A DNA stretch of 64,000 bases from CAWCLK01 sp963796225 (lineage in GTDB: Bacteria; Actinomycetota; Nitriliruptoria; Nitriliruptorales; Nitriliruptoraceae), in contig CAWCLK010000019.1 in assembly GCA_963796225.1 (NCBI GenBank), forward strand, positions 1-64,000. The letters run 5' to 3'. Below the pieces are notes generated by a model, which saw nothing but the letters and a program-made list of their open reading frames with translations, ran no database searches and was not told where the DNA came from. Below, piece by piece: positions 8,597-17,734 of this stretch (positions within the stretch are counted from its first letter, which is position 1; every line of letters begins with the position of its first letter). The position numbers and the translations under genes are program-made.

Positions 8597-10342
8597 TCAC
8601 CCGATGGCGTCGGCCACGGCCTGCTGCAGGCGCTGGTGCAGCTCGTGGTTGGCGCCCCGATCGGTCGGCACGTGGACCAGGTGCAGGCCCCCCTCCCACG
8701 CTCGGGCCGCCACCTCGTCGGCCAGCTCGTCGGGGTCCGGCGCGACGTAGGCCAGGTCGTGGGTCCGGGCGACGTCGGCGAGGTCGAGCCCGTGCGGGGT
8801 GCCGAACACGCGCTCGAACGACCCGGGGAACCCGGCCTGGGGCAGGAAGTGGAAGATCCCGCCGCCGTCGTTGTCGACGACGACCAGGACGAGGTCGGGG
8901 CGGGCGACGTCGGGCCGGGTCAGCAGCCCGTTGCGGTCGTGCAGGAAGGACAGGTCGCCGGCCAGGGCCACGGTGGGGCCGTCGTGGGCCAGCGACACCC
9001 CCAGGGCCGTCGACACGAAGCCGTCGATCCCGGACGCCCCGCGGTTGGCCAGGACCCGGACGTGCTCGCGCCCCGGCGCCCACGCATCGAGGTCCCGGAT
9101 CGGCATCGAGGAGGCGACCACCAGCGCCCCGCCGTCGGGCACCGCGGCCATCGTGGCGCGCGCCGCCCCGGGCTCGGTCACGCCGGGCTCGGCGGCGAGC
9201 ACGTCGGCGACCACCCGGGCGGCGGCGGCGTCGGCGTCGTGCCACGACCGTGACCAGTCCGAGGTGGCGGCGACGGGCAGCTGGGCCGCCAGGGCCGACA
9301 GCAGCAGGTCGGGGTCGGCGACCACCAGGTCCGATGCGGCCCGGGTCGGGTCGTGCCATGCCCCGTCCGGGCTGACCACGACCTGCGGCACGTGGGCGTC
9401 GAGCAGCCCCAGGACCGACCGGGACACCGTGGGCCGACCGACGCGGACGACCAGGTCGGGGCGGTGGGCGTCGCGGAACGCCGGCACGCCCAGCAGCGGA
9501 CCGGCGTGGGTGACCACCGAGGGGCCGAAGCGGGCGTTGGAGGTGGGCTCGGCGACCACCGGCCACCCGGTGGCGGCGGCCAGCGCGTGGATCGGTCCGG
9601 GGCGGGCGGTCGTGTCGCCGACCACCAGCAGGCCCCGCTCGGTGCCGGCGAGCCGGCCGGCGAAGGCCTGCAGCTCGGCGTCGGGGACCTGGCGGGGCGG
9701 CAGGTCGACGGTGGTCCAGGCGCGCCGGTCGGGACGTCCCTCGAGTCGCTGGCGGAACGGCCCGTCGGCACGGGTGCGACCGTCGTCGGTGGCGGGGACG
9801 GTCGGCTCGCGGAACGCGACGTTGACGTGGACGGGACCGGCCGGTCCCCGGACGCCCATCGTCTCGGCCACGGCGCGGCAGGTCGTGGAGCGCCAGTAGG
9901 CCACGACCCCCGGCCGGTCCTCGGGCACGCCGAGCTCGCAGAACCACCGCACCGTGTCGCCGTACAGCTTGAGCTGGTCGATGGCCTGGTTCGCGCCCGT
10001 GTGGCGCAGCTCGGGCGGGCGGTCGGCGGTCAGGACCAGCAGCGGCACCCCGCCCTGGTCGGCCTCGACCACCGCCGGGAAGAGGTTGGCGGTGGCGCTG
10101 CCGGACGTGGTGACGACCACGGCGGGGCGTCCCGTGACCCGTGCGGTGCCGAGGGCGAGGAACCCGGCGGAGCGTTCGTCGATGGCCACGTGCAGCCGCA
10201 GCCGCGGGTCGTCGTGCAGGGCCATGGCCAACGCCGTCGAGCGCGACCCGGGCGCGACCACGGCCTCGCGGACCCCGCACCGGGCCAGCTCGTCGACGAG
10301 GACGAGCGCGCAGGCGTGCGACGGGTTGGCGGCCTCGATCAC
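8597..10342 (-). CDS. menD: 2-succinyl-5-enolpyruvyl-6-hydroxy-3-cyclohexene-1-carboxylate synthase
   Basis: MenD is a thiamine-diphosphate enzyme that joins 2-oxoglutarate to isochorismate. The 581-residue product has the N-terminal glutamate motif HVAIDERSAGFLALG, the segment TTSGSATANLFPAVVEA, and the C-terminal ThDP/Mg site (GDLSFLHDRNGL ... DNDGGGIF). The start is the GTG at 10342, which overlaps the menC stop (GTGA). It converges on the PH-domain gene, with a 19-base gap. It forms a coupled menA-menC-menD unit. Confidence 0.95.
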   Translation of the reverse strand: MIEAANPSHACALVLVDELARCGVREAVVAPGSRSTALAMALHDDPRLRLHVAIDERSAGFLALGTARVTGRPAVVVTTSGSATANLFPAVVEADQGGVPLLVLTADRPPELRHTGANQAIDQLKLYGDTVRWFCELGVPEDRPGVVAYWRSTTCRAVAETMGVRGPAGPVHVNVAFREPTVPATDDGRTRADGPFRQRLEGRPDRRAWTTVDLPPRQVPDAELQAFAGRLAGTERGLLVVGDTTARPGPIHALAAATGWPVVAEPTSNARFGPSVVTHAGPLLGVPAFRDAHRPDLVVRVGRPTVSRSVLGLLDAHVPQVVVSPDGAWHDPTRAASDLVVADPDLLLSALAAQLPVAATSDWSRSWHDADAAAARVVADVLAAEPGVTEPGAARATMAAVPDGGALVVASSMPIRDLDAWAPGREHVRVLANRGASGIDGFVSTALGVSLAHDGPTVALAGDLSFLHDRNGLLTRPDVARPDLVLVVVDNDGGGIFHFLPQAGFPGSFERVFGTPHGLDLADVARTHDLAYVAPDPDELADEVAARAWEGGLHLVHVPTDRGANHELHQRLQQAVADAIG

Positions 10343-11334
10343 GTCGGTCCTCGTCCTCGGCGTCCGGCGGCGTCGGCCGCCGCCAGCCGTTCGAGCAGCG
10401 CGGTGCCCGTGTCCGGGTCCGGGGCGTGCTGGGCCACCAGCGCGGGGTCGGGTTCGGGGCGGCGCACCGACAGGTGCCCGTCCCGCGGCACCAGCGGGTC
10501 GGCCACGAGGTCGCCGGCCAGCAACGTCGCGGTGCCGAGCCCACACGCATGGGGCAGCTCGGGCAGGGCGGCGGCGAAGGCGACGCCGGCGGCCAGGCCC
10601 ACGGAGGTCTCCAGCGCCGAGGACACCACGGCGGGGACGCCCGCCGCGTCGGCGACCTCGAGGGCCCGGCGGACCCCGCCCAGCGGCTGCACCTTCAGGA
10701 CCACGACGTCGACCGCGCCGGCACGCGCCGCACGGATCGGGTCGTCGGCGGTGCGGATCGATTCGTCCGCGGCCACGGGGACGTGGCCGCGACGGCGCAC
10801 CTCCGCGAGCTCCTCGAGGGTGGCGCAGGGCTGCTCGACGTACTCGAGGTCGTGGCGCTGCAGGCGGGCGAGGCTGACCAGCGCGGTCTCGACGTCCCAC
10901 GCCCCGTTGGCGTCGATGCGCAGCCGGCCGGTGGGGCCCAGGGCGTCGCGGACGGCGGCGACCCGTTCGACGTCGTCGGCCAGGGTCTGGCCCGGCTCGG
11001 CGACCTTGACCTTGGCGGTGGTGCAGCCGGAGTCGCGGACCAGGGCCGCGGCCCGGAGCGGGTCGACCGCCGGGACCGTCGTGTTCACGGGGACGCGGTC
11101 GCGCACCGGCGGCGGGAAGCCCACGGTCGCGGCCTCGCGGGCGGCGGCCAGCCAGCGGGCGGCGTAGTCCGGCCCGTACTCGGGGAACGGGGAGAACTCG
11201 CCCCACCCCGCCGGCCCGTGCAGCAGCACGCCCAGGCGGACGTCGGTGCGGCGGAAGCGGATGCGCATCGGCACACGGAAGGGCACCAGCCGGTCGATGC
11301 CGGCGCCGGTGGGCTCGAGCTCCCCGCCGGTCAC
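10339..11334 (-). CDS. menC: o-succinylbenzoate synthase
   Basis: MenC is an enolase-superfamily dehydratase giving o-succinylbenzoate. The 331-residue protein shows the expected catalytic set: KVKV (KxK general acid/base), DANGAWD (first metal Asp), EYVEQP (Glu), AADES (Asp) and VLKVQPLGG (second Lys). Start and stop both overlap neighbours by four bases, which fixes the GTG at 11334. A later in-frame ATG (MRIRF) is an alternative but would lose the coupling to menA. Confidence 0.93.
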   Translation of the reverse strand: MTGGELEPTGAGIDRLVPFRVPMRIRFRRTDVRLGVLLHGPAGWGEFSPFPEYGPDYAARWLAAAREAATVGFPPPVRDRVPVNTTVPAVDPLRAAALVRDSGCTTAKVKVAEPGQTLADDVERVAAVRDALGPTGRLRIDANGAWDVETALVSLARLQRHDLEYVEQPCATLEELAEVRRRGHVPVAADESIRTADDPIRAARAGAVDVVVLKVQPLGGVRRALEVADAAGVPAVVSSALETSVGLAAGVAFAAALPELPHACGLGTATLLAGDLVADPLVPRDGHLSVRRPEPDPALVAQHAPDPDTGTALLERLAAADAAGRRGRGPT

Positions 11335-12269
11335 GTCGCCCCCACGTCCCGCAGCAGCAGCGCCAGCGTGAACAGCACGGCCACCACCAGCTGGGCCCGG
11401 GCGGTGTGGCCCAGCGCCTCGATCAGCCGTGGACCGATCGGGGCGTGGCGGACCAGCTCCACACCCTTCCAGGCGAACGGCAGCGCCAGCAGCGGCAGCA
11501 GGTACCAGCCCTCGCCGGTGGCGACGACCAGGCCGACGGGGACGGCCAGCGCCAGGCCCACCAGCGCGACGTACAGCCGCCGGGTGCCGGACTCGTCGAG
11601 CCGCACCGCCAGCGTCACCTTGCCCACCTCGCGGTCGGTCGGGATGTCGCGCAGGTTGTTGACCACCAGCAGGGCCGTGGCCAGCAGCCCCATCGGCACC
11701 GCGACGACCACCGCCAGCCACGTCAGGCGCTCGTCCTGCACGTAGGCCGACCCCACGGTGGCGACCAGGCCGAAGAAGACGAACACGAAGACCTCGCCGA
11801 GGCCCGCCGACGCGTACGGCCGCGGCCCGCCCGAGTACCCCACGGTGGCCAGCAGGGCGGCCACGCCGACGAGCAGCAGCTCCCACCCGGCCAGGGCGGC
11901 CAGCGCCAGCCCGGCGACCGCCGCCACGCCCAGCATCACCACCATGGCGGCCTTCATCTGCCCGGGGCTGACCATCCCCGACGCCACGGCACGTCGCGGG
12001 CCGACGCGGGCCTCGGTGTCGACGCCGCCGACGCCGTCGAAGTAGTCGTTGGCGTAGTTCACGGCGACCTGCAACGCCAGTGCCACCAGCATCGCCAGCA
12101 GGAACGGCACGACGCGCAGGTCCGTGAGGTCGCGTCCGACGCGTTCCGCGGCGGCCGTGCCCACGAGGACCGGCGCCACCGACGCGGGCAGCGTGCGGGG
12201 GCGGGCGGCCTCCCACCAGGCGGCCGCGCCGGGGCGGTGTGCGGGGACGTCCATCTCGCGCGGCACCAT
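11331..12269 (-). CDS. menA: 1,4-dihydroxy-2-naphthoate polyprenyltransferase
   Basis: MenA attaches the prenyl chain to dihydroxynaphthoate in the membrane. The 312-residue protein is a UbiA-type prenyltransferase with about eight to nine membrane helices. It has the first Asp-rich motif NYANDYFDGVGG and the second motif NNLRDIPTDREVGK. The ATG at 12269 or an in-frame ATG at 12254 could start translation; neither has a clear ribosome-binding site. It diverges from menE, with only 33 bases between them, so the promoters must overlap. Confidence 0.92.
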   Translation of the reverse strand: MVPREMDVPAHRPGAAAWWEAARPRTLPASVAPVLVGTAAAERVGRDLTDLRVVPFLLAMLVALALQVAVNYANDYFDGVGGVDTEARVGPRRAVASGMVSPGQMKAAMVVMLGVAAVAGLALAALAGWELLLVGVAALLATVGYSGGPRPYASAGLGEVFVFVFFGLVATVGSAYVQDERLTWLAVVVAVPMGLLATALLVVNNLRDIPTDREVGKVTLAVRLDESGTRRLYVALVGLALAVPVGLVVATGEGWYLLPLLALPFAWKGVELVRHAPIGPRLIEALGHTARAQLVVAVLFTLALLLRDVGAT

Positions 12270-12302
12270 ACGCGGACGCACCCCCACCGCAGGACCCGCC
12301 CC

Positions 12303-13484
12303 ATGCCCGAGCTCGTCGCCGTCCGCCTGTCCGAGGCCCACGCCACCGCCGCCGCGGTCCGGGACGTCTGGGCGGCCGGGGACGCCGTGGTCGTCCTCGA
12401 CCCGCAGGCCCCCGACGCGACAGCAGCCGCGCTGCTGCAACGGGTGCGCCCCGGCGCGCTGGTCCACACCCGCCCCGACGGCAGCGGGCCGAAGGTCACA
12501 CGCCTGCCCGACGGCGTCCCGGTCGCCGACGGCACCGCAGCCGTCGTGCTGACCTCCGGGTCCACCGGGGCGCCCCGCGCCGTCGTGCTGTCAGCCGCCG
12601 CGATGGACGCCTCCGCCGACGCCACCATCGCCCGCCTGGGGTGTGACGCGGGCGACGTCTGGTTGGGCTGCCTGCCCTTCCACCACGTGGCGGGCCTGGC
12701 CGTGCTGCGCCGCGCCGCCCGGCTCGGGGCGCCCGCCGACGTCCAGCCCGGCTTCGAGGTGGAGGCGGTCGCTGCCTCCCCCGCCCGGTGGTGGCCCCTG
12801 GTCCCGACGATGCTGGCCCGGCTGGTGGCGGCGCGGGTTGACCTGGCGGGGCGGGGCGTGCTGCTCGGCGGGGCGCCGCCCGACCCGGGCGTGGTCGCCG
12901 CCGCCACCTCGGCCGGTGCCACGGTCACGGTGTCCTACGGGATGACCGAGACCTGCGGGGGTTGCGTGTACGACGGCGTGCCGTTGGACGGCGTGGACGT
13001 GGCCGTGGACGACGACGGTCGGATCCGGCTTCGCGGACCGGTGCTGGCCGACGGGGAACGCGGCCCCGACGGCGTCGTGATGCCCGTGGTCGACCCGGAC
13101 GGGTGGTTGACGACCGGGGACGTCGGGGCGGTGGTGGACGGACGCCTGCAGGTCCACGGCCGCGCCGACCACGTCATCCTCAGCGGCGGCGAGAACGTCG
13201 CACCGGAGGCCGTCGAACGGGCGCTGGCCAGCCATCCCGAGGTGCTCGACGCCGGCGTGCTGGGCCGCGACGACCCGGAGTGGGGCCAGCGTGTGGTCGC
13301 GCTCGTGGTGCCACGCAACCCGATGGCGCCGCCGACGCTGGAGGAGCTGCGTGACCACGTCGGCGCGCAGCTCGGCCGCCACGCCGCCCCGCGCGAGCTG
13401 CACCTGGTCGACGCCGTCCCCCGCACGTCACTCAGCAAGGTCGCCCGCGCCGCGCTGGCCGACCTGGTGCCGCCGGAGGGCTGA
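12303..13484 (+). CDS. menE: o-succinylbenzoate-CoA ligase
   Basis: This 393-residue adenylate-forming enzyme activates o-succinylbenzoate with ATP and CoA. Motifs seen are the P-loop-like TSGSTGAPRAVVLS, YGMTETCGG, LTTGDVG and the C-terminal Lys in LSKVARAAL. It is shorter than typical acyl-CoA ligases, as is usual for actinobacterial MenE. An AGGA site lies eight bases before the ATG. Its place opposite menA, menC and menD supports the menE assignment over a general acyl-CoA ligase. menB is not in this window. Confidence 0.9.
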   Translation: MPELVAVRLSEAHATAAAVRDVWAAGDAVVVLDPQAPDATAAALLQRVRPGALVHTRPDGSGPKVTRLPDGVPVADGTAAVVLTSGSTGAPRAVVLSAAAMDASADATIARLGCDAGDVWLGCLPFHHVAGLAVLRRAARLGAPADVQPGFEVEAVAASPARWWPLVPTMLARLVAARVDLAGRGVLLGGAPPDPGVVAAATSAGATVTVSYGMTETCGGCVYDGVPLDGVDVAVDDDGRIRLRGPVLADGERGPDGVVMPVVDPDGWLTTGDVGAVVDGRLQVHGRADHVILSGGENVAPEAVERALASHPEVLDAGVLGRDDPEWGQRVVALVVPRNPMAPPTLEELRDHVGAQLGRHAAPRELHLVDAVPRTSLSKVARAALADLVPPEG

Positions 13485-13531
13485 GCGGACTCGCGGCAGG
13501 CCGCTGGCCGGGTGCCGACGAACCAGCGGAC

Positions 13532-15117
13532 ATGCGCTCTCTCCTCGACACCTCCCGTCCGCCCGTCGGCCGGCTCCTCGCCGCGCTCGCCGGGGTGCTC
13601 GCCGCCGCCGTCGGCCTCGCCGTCGGCGAGCTCGTCGCGGGGCTTCGGCCGCGCGCTGGCCTCCCCGGTGATCTCGATCGGCAACCGGGTGGTGGACGCC
13701 GTCCCCCAGCCGGTCAAGCAGTTCGCGATCGACACCTTCGGCACCAACGACAAGCTGGCACTGATCATCGGGATCCTCACGATCCTGGCCGTGGCCGCCG
13801 CCGGGATCGGGCTCCTGGCGCGGCACCGCCCCCGCTGGGCCGCGGGCGCCACCACCGTGCTGGGCCTGGCCGGCGTGCTCGCCGCGGCGGCGCAGCCGGG
13901 GGCCGACCTGCCGCTGGCGTTGCTGCCGGCGCTCGTGACCACGCTGGTGGCGGTCCCGCTGCTGCTGTTCCTCGTTCGCCCCGCCCCGGCGCCGGCCGCC
14001 GCGACGCCCGCCGACCGGGACTCCACCCCGTCCCCACGACGACGCTTCCTGTCGACCGCCGGATGGTCCGTGCTGGCGGGCGTGGCCGCGGCCACCGGGG
14101 GCCAGGTGCTCTCGCGCCGCTTCGACGTGGCCGCCGAACGCGCCGAGCTCACGTTGCCGACCCCCGCCCAGCCGGCCGACGCCATCCCGTCGGCGGCCCA
14201 TCCCGAGGTCGACGGGCTCCCGGCGTTCGTCACGCCGAACGACCGCTTCTACCGCATCGACACGAACCTGACCGTGCCGAGCCTGTCGGCGGACGGCTGG
14301 ACGCTGCGGATCCACGGCATGGTCGACGAGGAACGCACCTTCACCTACCGCGAGCTGCTCGACATGCCCTCGGTGGAGCTGCCCCTGACGCTCACGTGCG
14401 TCAGCAACGAGGTCGGAGGCGACCTGGTCGGCACCGCCGTGTGGCAGGGCGTGCGGCTGGCCGACCTGCTGGACATGGTCGGGGGTGTCGCCGCAGGCGA
14501 CGCAGCTCGTCGGCCGGGCCTTCGACGGCTTCACGACCGGGATGCCGGTCGAGGCGGCCTACGACCGGGACGCCCTGGTCGCCTACGGCATGAACGGCGA
14601 GTCGCTCCCGCCCACGCACGGCTTCCCGTTGCGGATGGTGACCCCGGGGCTCTACGGCTACGTCTCGGCCACCAAGTGGATGACCGACATCGAGCTCACC
14701 ACCTTCGACGCCTTCGACCAGTACTGGGTCGAGCGCGGCTGGGACCAGCGCGCGCCCATCAAGACCCAGAGCCGTATCGACACCCCGGGGGGGTTCGGCC
14801 GGTTCACCGTCGGCGACACCGTCCCCGTGGCAGGCGTTGCGTGGGCCCAGACCCGCGGCATCGCGAAGGTCGAGGTCCGTGTCGACGACGGCGGCTGGCA
14901 GGAGGCCGACCTGGCCGCCCCGGTCAGCGACATCACCTGGCGCCAGTGGGTGTGGCGGTGGGACACCTCGGGACTCGAGCCGGGACGCCACCAGCTGACC
15001 GTGCGCGCCACCGAGAAGGGTGGCGAGGTCCAGACCGACGAGAAGGCACGCCCGTTCCCCAACGGTGCCAGCGGCTGGCACTCCATCGCGGTCCTCGCCC
15101 AGGAACCCGGTGCCTGA
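13532..15117 (+). CDS. membrane-anchored molybdopterin-dependent oxidoreductase (two frameshifts)
   Basis: The N-terminus predicts several membrane helices, then a twin-arginine-like segment (PRRRFLSTAGWSVLAG) and a sulfite-oxidase-type molybdopterin domain with the metal-ligand Cys in TLTCVSNEVGG. A C-terminal dimerisation domain (VEVRVDDGGWQEADL) follows. Intact reading needs one base removed at the G run 13639-13642 and one at the G run 14481-14485; all three pieces then match one family of about 528 residues, similar to M. tuberculosis Rv0218. The substrate is unknown; sulfite or methionine sulfoxide are family possibilities. It lies just before the fasciclin lipoprotein, a common pairing in SigK regulons. 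Confidence 0.8.
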
Positions 15118-15128
15118 CCGATCGGTCA
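15115..15128. promoter_or_regulatory. 14-bp perfect palindrome
   Basis: TGACCGATCGGTCA is a perfect palindrome beginning at the stop codon of the oxidoreductase gene and lying about 140 bases upstream of the fasciclin gene. It has no loop, so an operator is likelier than a terminator. The cognate regulator is unknown. Confidence 0.3.
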
Positions 15129-15161
15129 CCGGCCGCCCGCCAATCCCTCCCCGGGGAGTTG

Positions 15162-15204
15162 CCGAACCATCGCCGGGTCACGGGCCTACGACACCAGTCG
15201 TAGG
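15162..15204 (+). promoter_or_regulatory. candidate ECF promoter box plus inverted repeat before the fasciclin gene
   Basis: CCGAACCATC at 15162-15171 recurs at 17186-17195, just before the small Tat-signal ORF and the sigma operon. It resembles ECF-type -35 boxes (GAAC core) and the CCATCC element reported for SigK. Fourteen bases downstream lies an 8-bp inverted repeat (CCTACGAC, four bases, GTCGTAGG; 15185-15204). Its role as a SigK promoter with an overlapping operator is inference. Confidence 0.35.
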
Positions 15205-15265
15205 GAGCCCACCGACCACCTCCCGCCCATCCCGCGGGCAGGACCTCTCTCCCACAGGAGCACCC

Positions 15266-15940
15266 ATGCGTTCCCTTCGCAAGCACACCGCCGCGATGGC
15301 GACCGTCGCCGCGCTCTCCCTGGCCCTCGCGGCCTGCGGCAGCGACGACGCCACCGACACCGGCGCCGAGGACACCGCCTCGGAGCAGATGACCTCCGAG
15401 ATGTCGTCGGAGTCCATGACCGCCTCCGAGGACATGACCTCCTCGCTGTCGATGCAGCCCGAGGGCCCGGCCTGCGACCAGATCTCGGCCGACGGTCCCG
15501 GCTCCTCCGAGGGCATGGCCGACGACCCCGTCGCCACCGCCGCCTCGAACAACCCGCTGCTGTCCACCCTGGTGACCGCCGTCGGCGAGGCCGGCCTCGT
15601 CGAGACCCTGAACGGGCTCGAGAACGCCACCGTGTTCGCGCCGATCAACTCCGCCTTCGACGCCTTCTCCGAGGAGGAGCTCAACGCGCTGCTCGAGGAC
15701 ACCGACCAGCTCACCACCGTGCTGACGCTGCACGTCAACGGTGAGCAGTCCTACGACCTCGAGGCGCTGGGCGAGAACAGCCCGATCACGACCGTCCAGG
15801 GCGGCGAGCTCGAGATCGACGCCGAGAACATGACCGTCACCTCGCCGGACGGCACCACGGCCAACATCGTGTGCGGCAACGTCCAGACCGCCAACGCGAC
15901 GGTGCACCTCATCGACACCGTCCTGATGCCGGCCAGCTGA
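15266..15940 (+). CDS. fasciclin (FAS1) domain lipoprotein
   Basis: The 224-residue product has a signal peptide with the lipobox LALAAC, an acidic Met/Ser/Glu/Thr-rich linker of about 45 residues, and one FAS1 domain (NPLLSTLVTAVGEAGLVETL ... TVFAPINSAFDAF ... VHLIDTVLMP). It is like mycobacterial MPT70/MPT83, surface proteins controlled by SigK. CAGGAG precedes the ATG. It sits between the molybdopterin oxidoreductase and the SigK-like operon, so control by that sigma factor is a reasonable inference. It ends at a strong hairpin terminator. Confidence 0.9.
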   Translation: MRSLRKHTAAMATVAALSLALAACGSDDATDTGAEDTASEQMTSEMSSESMTASEDMTSSLSMQPEGPACDQISADGPGSSEGMADDPVATAASNNPLLSTLVTAVGEAGLVETLNGLENATVFAPINSAFDAFSEEELNALLEDTDQLTTVLTLHVNGEQSYDLEALGENSPITTVQGGELEIDAENMTVTSPDGTTANIVCGNVQTANATVHLIDTVLMPAS

Positions 15941-15960
15941 CCCCACGCGCACCATCCACG

Positions 15961-15988
15961 CCGGGAGGCCCCTGCAAGGGCCTCCCGG
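15961..15988 (+). terminator. hairpin terminator after the fasciclin gene
   Basis: CCGGGAGGCCC and GGGCCTCCCGG form an 11-bp perfect stem with a six-base loop, 20 bases after the stop codon. No U tract follows, as is common in such GC-rich genomes. Confidence 0.8.
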
Positions 15989-16036
15989 CGTCGTGTGCGC
16001 GGCGGCTGGCGCGCCGGCATGGCACCGTGTGCCGCG

Positions 16037-17209
16037 ATGACGCGCACCGACCCGGCCCCGCTGCCCACCCCGCCCGGCACGGGCGCGGCGCCGGGGCGTG
16101 GCGCGGCGCCGGCGCGCCTGGTGGGCGTCGACGTCGCCCGCGCCGTCGCCCTGGTCGGCATGGTGACCGTCCACATGGGGCCGGGGCGCGAGGTCGGCGA
16201 CGGGATCGCGGCGTTCGTCTACCACTCCTTCTACGGCAAGGCGTCCGTGCTGTTCGCCCTGGTCGCCGGCATCGGCGTCGGGCTGATGGCCCGCCGCGGG
16301 TCGACGGCGCTGGTTCGCGTGCGGATGGTCTACCGGGCCACGTGGCTGGTGCCGCTCGGCCTGTGGCTGCAGGCGCTCGAGCACCCCATCGCGGTGATCC
16401 TGCAGTACTACGGGGTGTTCTTCCTCGGGGTCGTCCCGTTCGTGGGCCGGCGGCGGCGCACCCTGCTCGCCAGCGCGGTCGTGCTGCTGCTCGTCGGCAG
16501 TGGGGTGGTGCTGTGGGCGCTGGTGGTCCACCCCGAGTGGATGGTCCGCACCGGCGGCCACACGCCGCCCGAGCCGTTCGGGGACCTGGTGCTCGGCGGC
16601 TACTACCCAGCCGTGACCTGGGTGCCGGTGCTGGTGGCCGGCATGTGGCTGGCCGAGCTCGACCTGTCGGCCCGGCGGGTCCGGCTGGCGATGGTGGTGG
16701 GCGGGGCGAGCCTGCTGGCCGTGACGCGCTGGGTCGGCGTCGTGGCGGCCGGTGCCCTGGACGCGGACGTGGCGCGGGGCGCGTGGGGCTGGGCGTGGTC
16801 GGTGACCGGACACAGCGAGATGCCGCTGGCCGTGCTGGGCGCCGTCGGGTTCGCGACCGCGATCGTCGGGGGCGCCCTGGCGCTGGCCGACGCCGTCCCC
16901 CGGCTCGTGCACCCGCTGGCCGCGTTGGGCCGGCTCGCGCTCAGCGTCTACGTCGGCCACCTCTTCGTCTTCGTCGGGGCGCCCGACCTGCTGCCCGCCT
17001 CCACCGTGGCCCAGGGGATCACGCACGTCGTGTGGTTCACGGTGGTGACCGCGACGGCGGCCACCATCTGGTTGTGGCTGCTGCCCCGCGGGCCGCTGGA
17101 GGCCCTGGTGCGATGGCCCTGGCAGCAGGCCCTGGCGCCCGCGATCCAGATGCTGGACCGGCAGCACGCCGACCCCCCGAGGTCTCCGAACCATCCACCA
17201 CCCAGCTGA
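16037..17209 (+). CDS. DUF418/acyltransferase-like polytopic membrane protein
   Basis: The protein has about 390 residues and roughly ten hydrophobic helices. It carries the N-terminal signature LVGVDVARAVALVGMVTVHM and the C-terminal LGRLALSVYVGHLFVF, typical of the DUF1624/DUF418 heparan-alpha-glucosaminide acetyltransferase-like clan. It may acylate an envelope component. The ATG at 16037 is the best start because an earlier in-frame ATG gives no added conserved sequence. It is cotranscribable with the DUF4383 and sigma genes downstream. Confidence 0.72.
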   Translation: MTRTDPAPLPTPPGTGAAPGRGAAPARLVGVDVARAVALVGMVTVHMGPGREVGDGIAAFVYHSFYGKASVLFALVAGIGVGLMARRGSTALVRVRMVYRATWLVPLGLWLQALEHPIAVILQYYGVFFLGVVPFVGRRRRTLLASAVVLLLVGSGVVLWALVVHPEWMVRTGGHTPPEPFGDLVLGGYYPAVTWVPVLVAGMWLAELDLSARRVRLAMVVGGASLLAVTRWVGVVAAGALDADVARGAWGWAWSVTGHSEMPLAVLGAVGFATAIVGGALALADAVPRLVHPLAALGRLALSVYVGHLFVFVGAPDLLPASTVAQGITHVVWFTVVTATAATIWLWLLPRGPLEALVRWPWQQALAPAIQMLDRQHADPPRSPNHPPPS

Positions 17210-17222
17210 CCGAGGGGACCCC

Positions 17223-17300
17223 ATGCGACGTCGCACACTGTTCACGACCGGCGCCACCGTCGCCGGTGCCGCCGCCCTGCGCGGCCGCCGCCGACACTGA
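17223..17300 (+). CDS. 25-residue ORF resembling an isolated Tat signal
   Basis: After a purine-rich GAGGGGA site, ATG opens MRRRTLFTTGATVAGAAAL and then RGRRRH before TGA. The first 19 residues look like a twin-arginine signal peptide, but no mature domain follows. It could be a frameshifted stub of a Tat-exported protein or a short regulatory ORF. The CCGAACCATC box lies about 28 bases upstream. Confidence 0.35.
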   Translation: MRRRTLFTTGATVAGAAALRGRRRH

Positions 17301-17317
17301 CACGCTGCGAGGAGGCC

Positions 17318-17734
17318 GTGGGTGCCAGTCGCCGCTTCGGAGAGCTCGGTGGAGGTCTGTTGACCGCCACCGGGGCGCTCGGCCTTGCCGTCACCGGCCT
17401 GGCCGACCCGCTCGCCCCGGCCGGCCAGCACCTCGGGCTGCTCGAGGTCAACCCCGCCCAGAACCTGCTGCACCTCGTCCTCGGCCTGGCCATGGTCGCC
17501 GGCGGGGTGGGCGGCTCCGGCGTGGCCCGGCTCTCCGCCGCCACCGCGGCGGCCGCCCTCGGCATGCTCGGCCTGGTCGGGATGGTCCTGGCCGGCCCCT
17601 CCGGCAACCCGCTGGCCCTCAACGGCTGGGCCAACCTCCTCCACCTCGGCTTGGCAGGGTGGGGGGCGACGGCGACACTGCTCGACACCGACCGGGCCGA
17701 CCGGACGGACACCACGGCCGTGAGGCACTCATGA
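17318..17734 (+). CDS. DUF4383-family membrane protein
   Basis: The 138-residue protein has four hydrophobic helices and the segment NPAQNLLHLVLGLAM with a second NLLHLGLAG near the end; these repeated asparagine/histidine-bearing helices mark DUF4383. A GGAGG site precedes the GTG start. Its TGA overlaps the sigma factor ATG. The function is unknown; the family is common beside ECF sigma/anti-sigma pairs. Confidence 0.8.
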   Translation: MGASRRFGELGGGLLTATGALGLAVTGLADPLAPAGQHLGLLEVNPAQNLLHLVLGLAMVAGGVGGSGVARLSAATAAAALGMLGLVGMVLAGPSGNPLALNGWANLLHLGLAGWGATATLLDTDRADRTDTTAVRHS

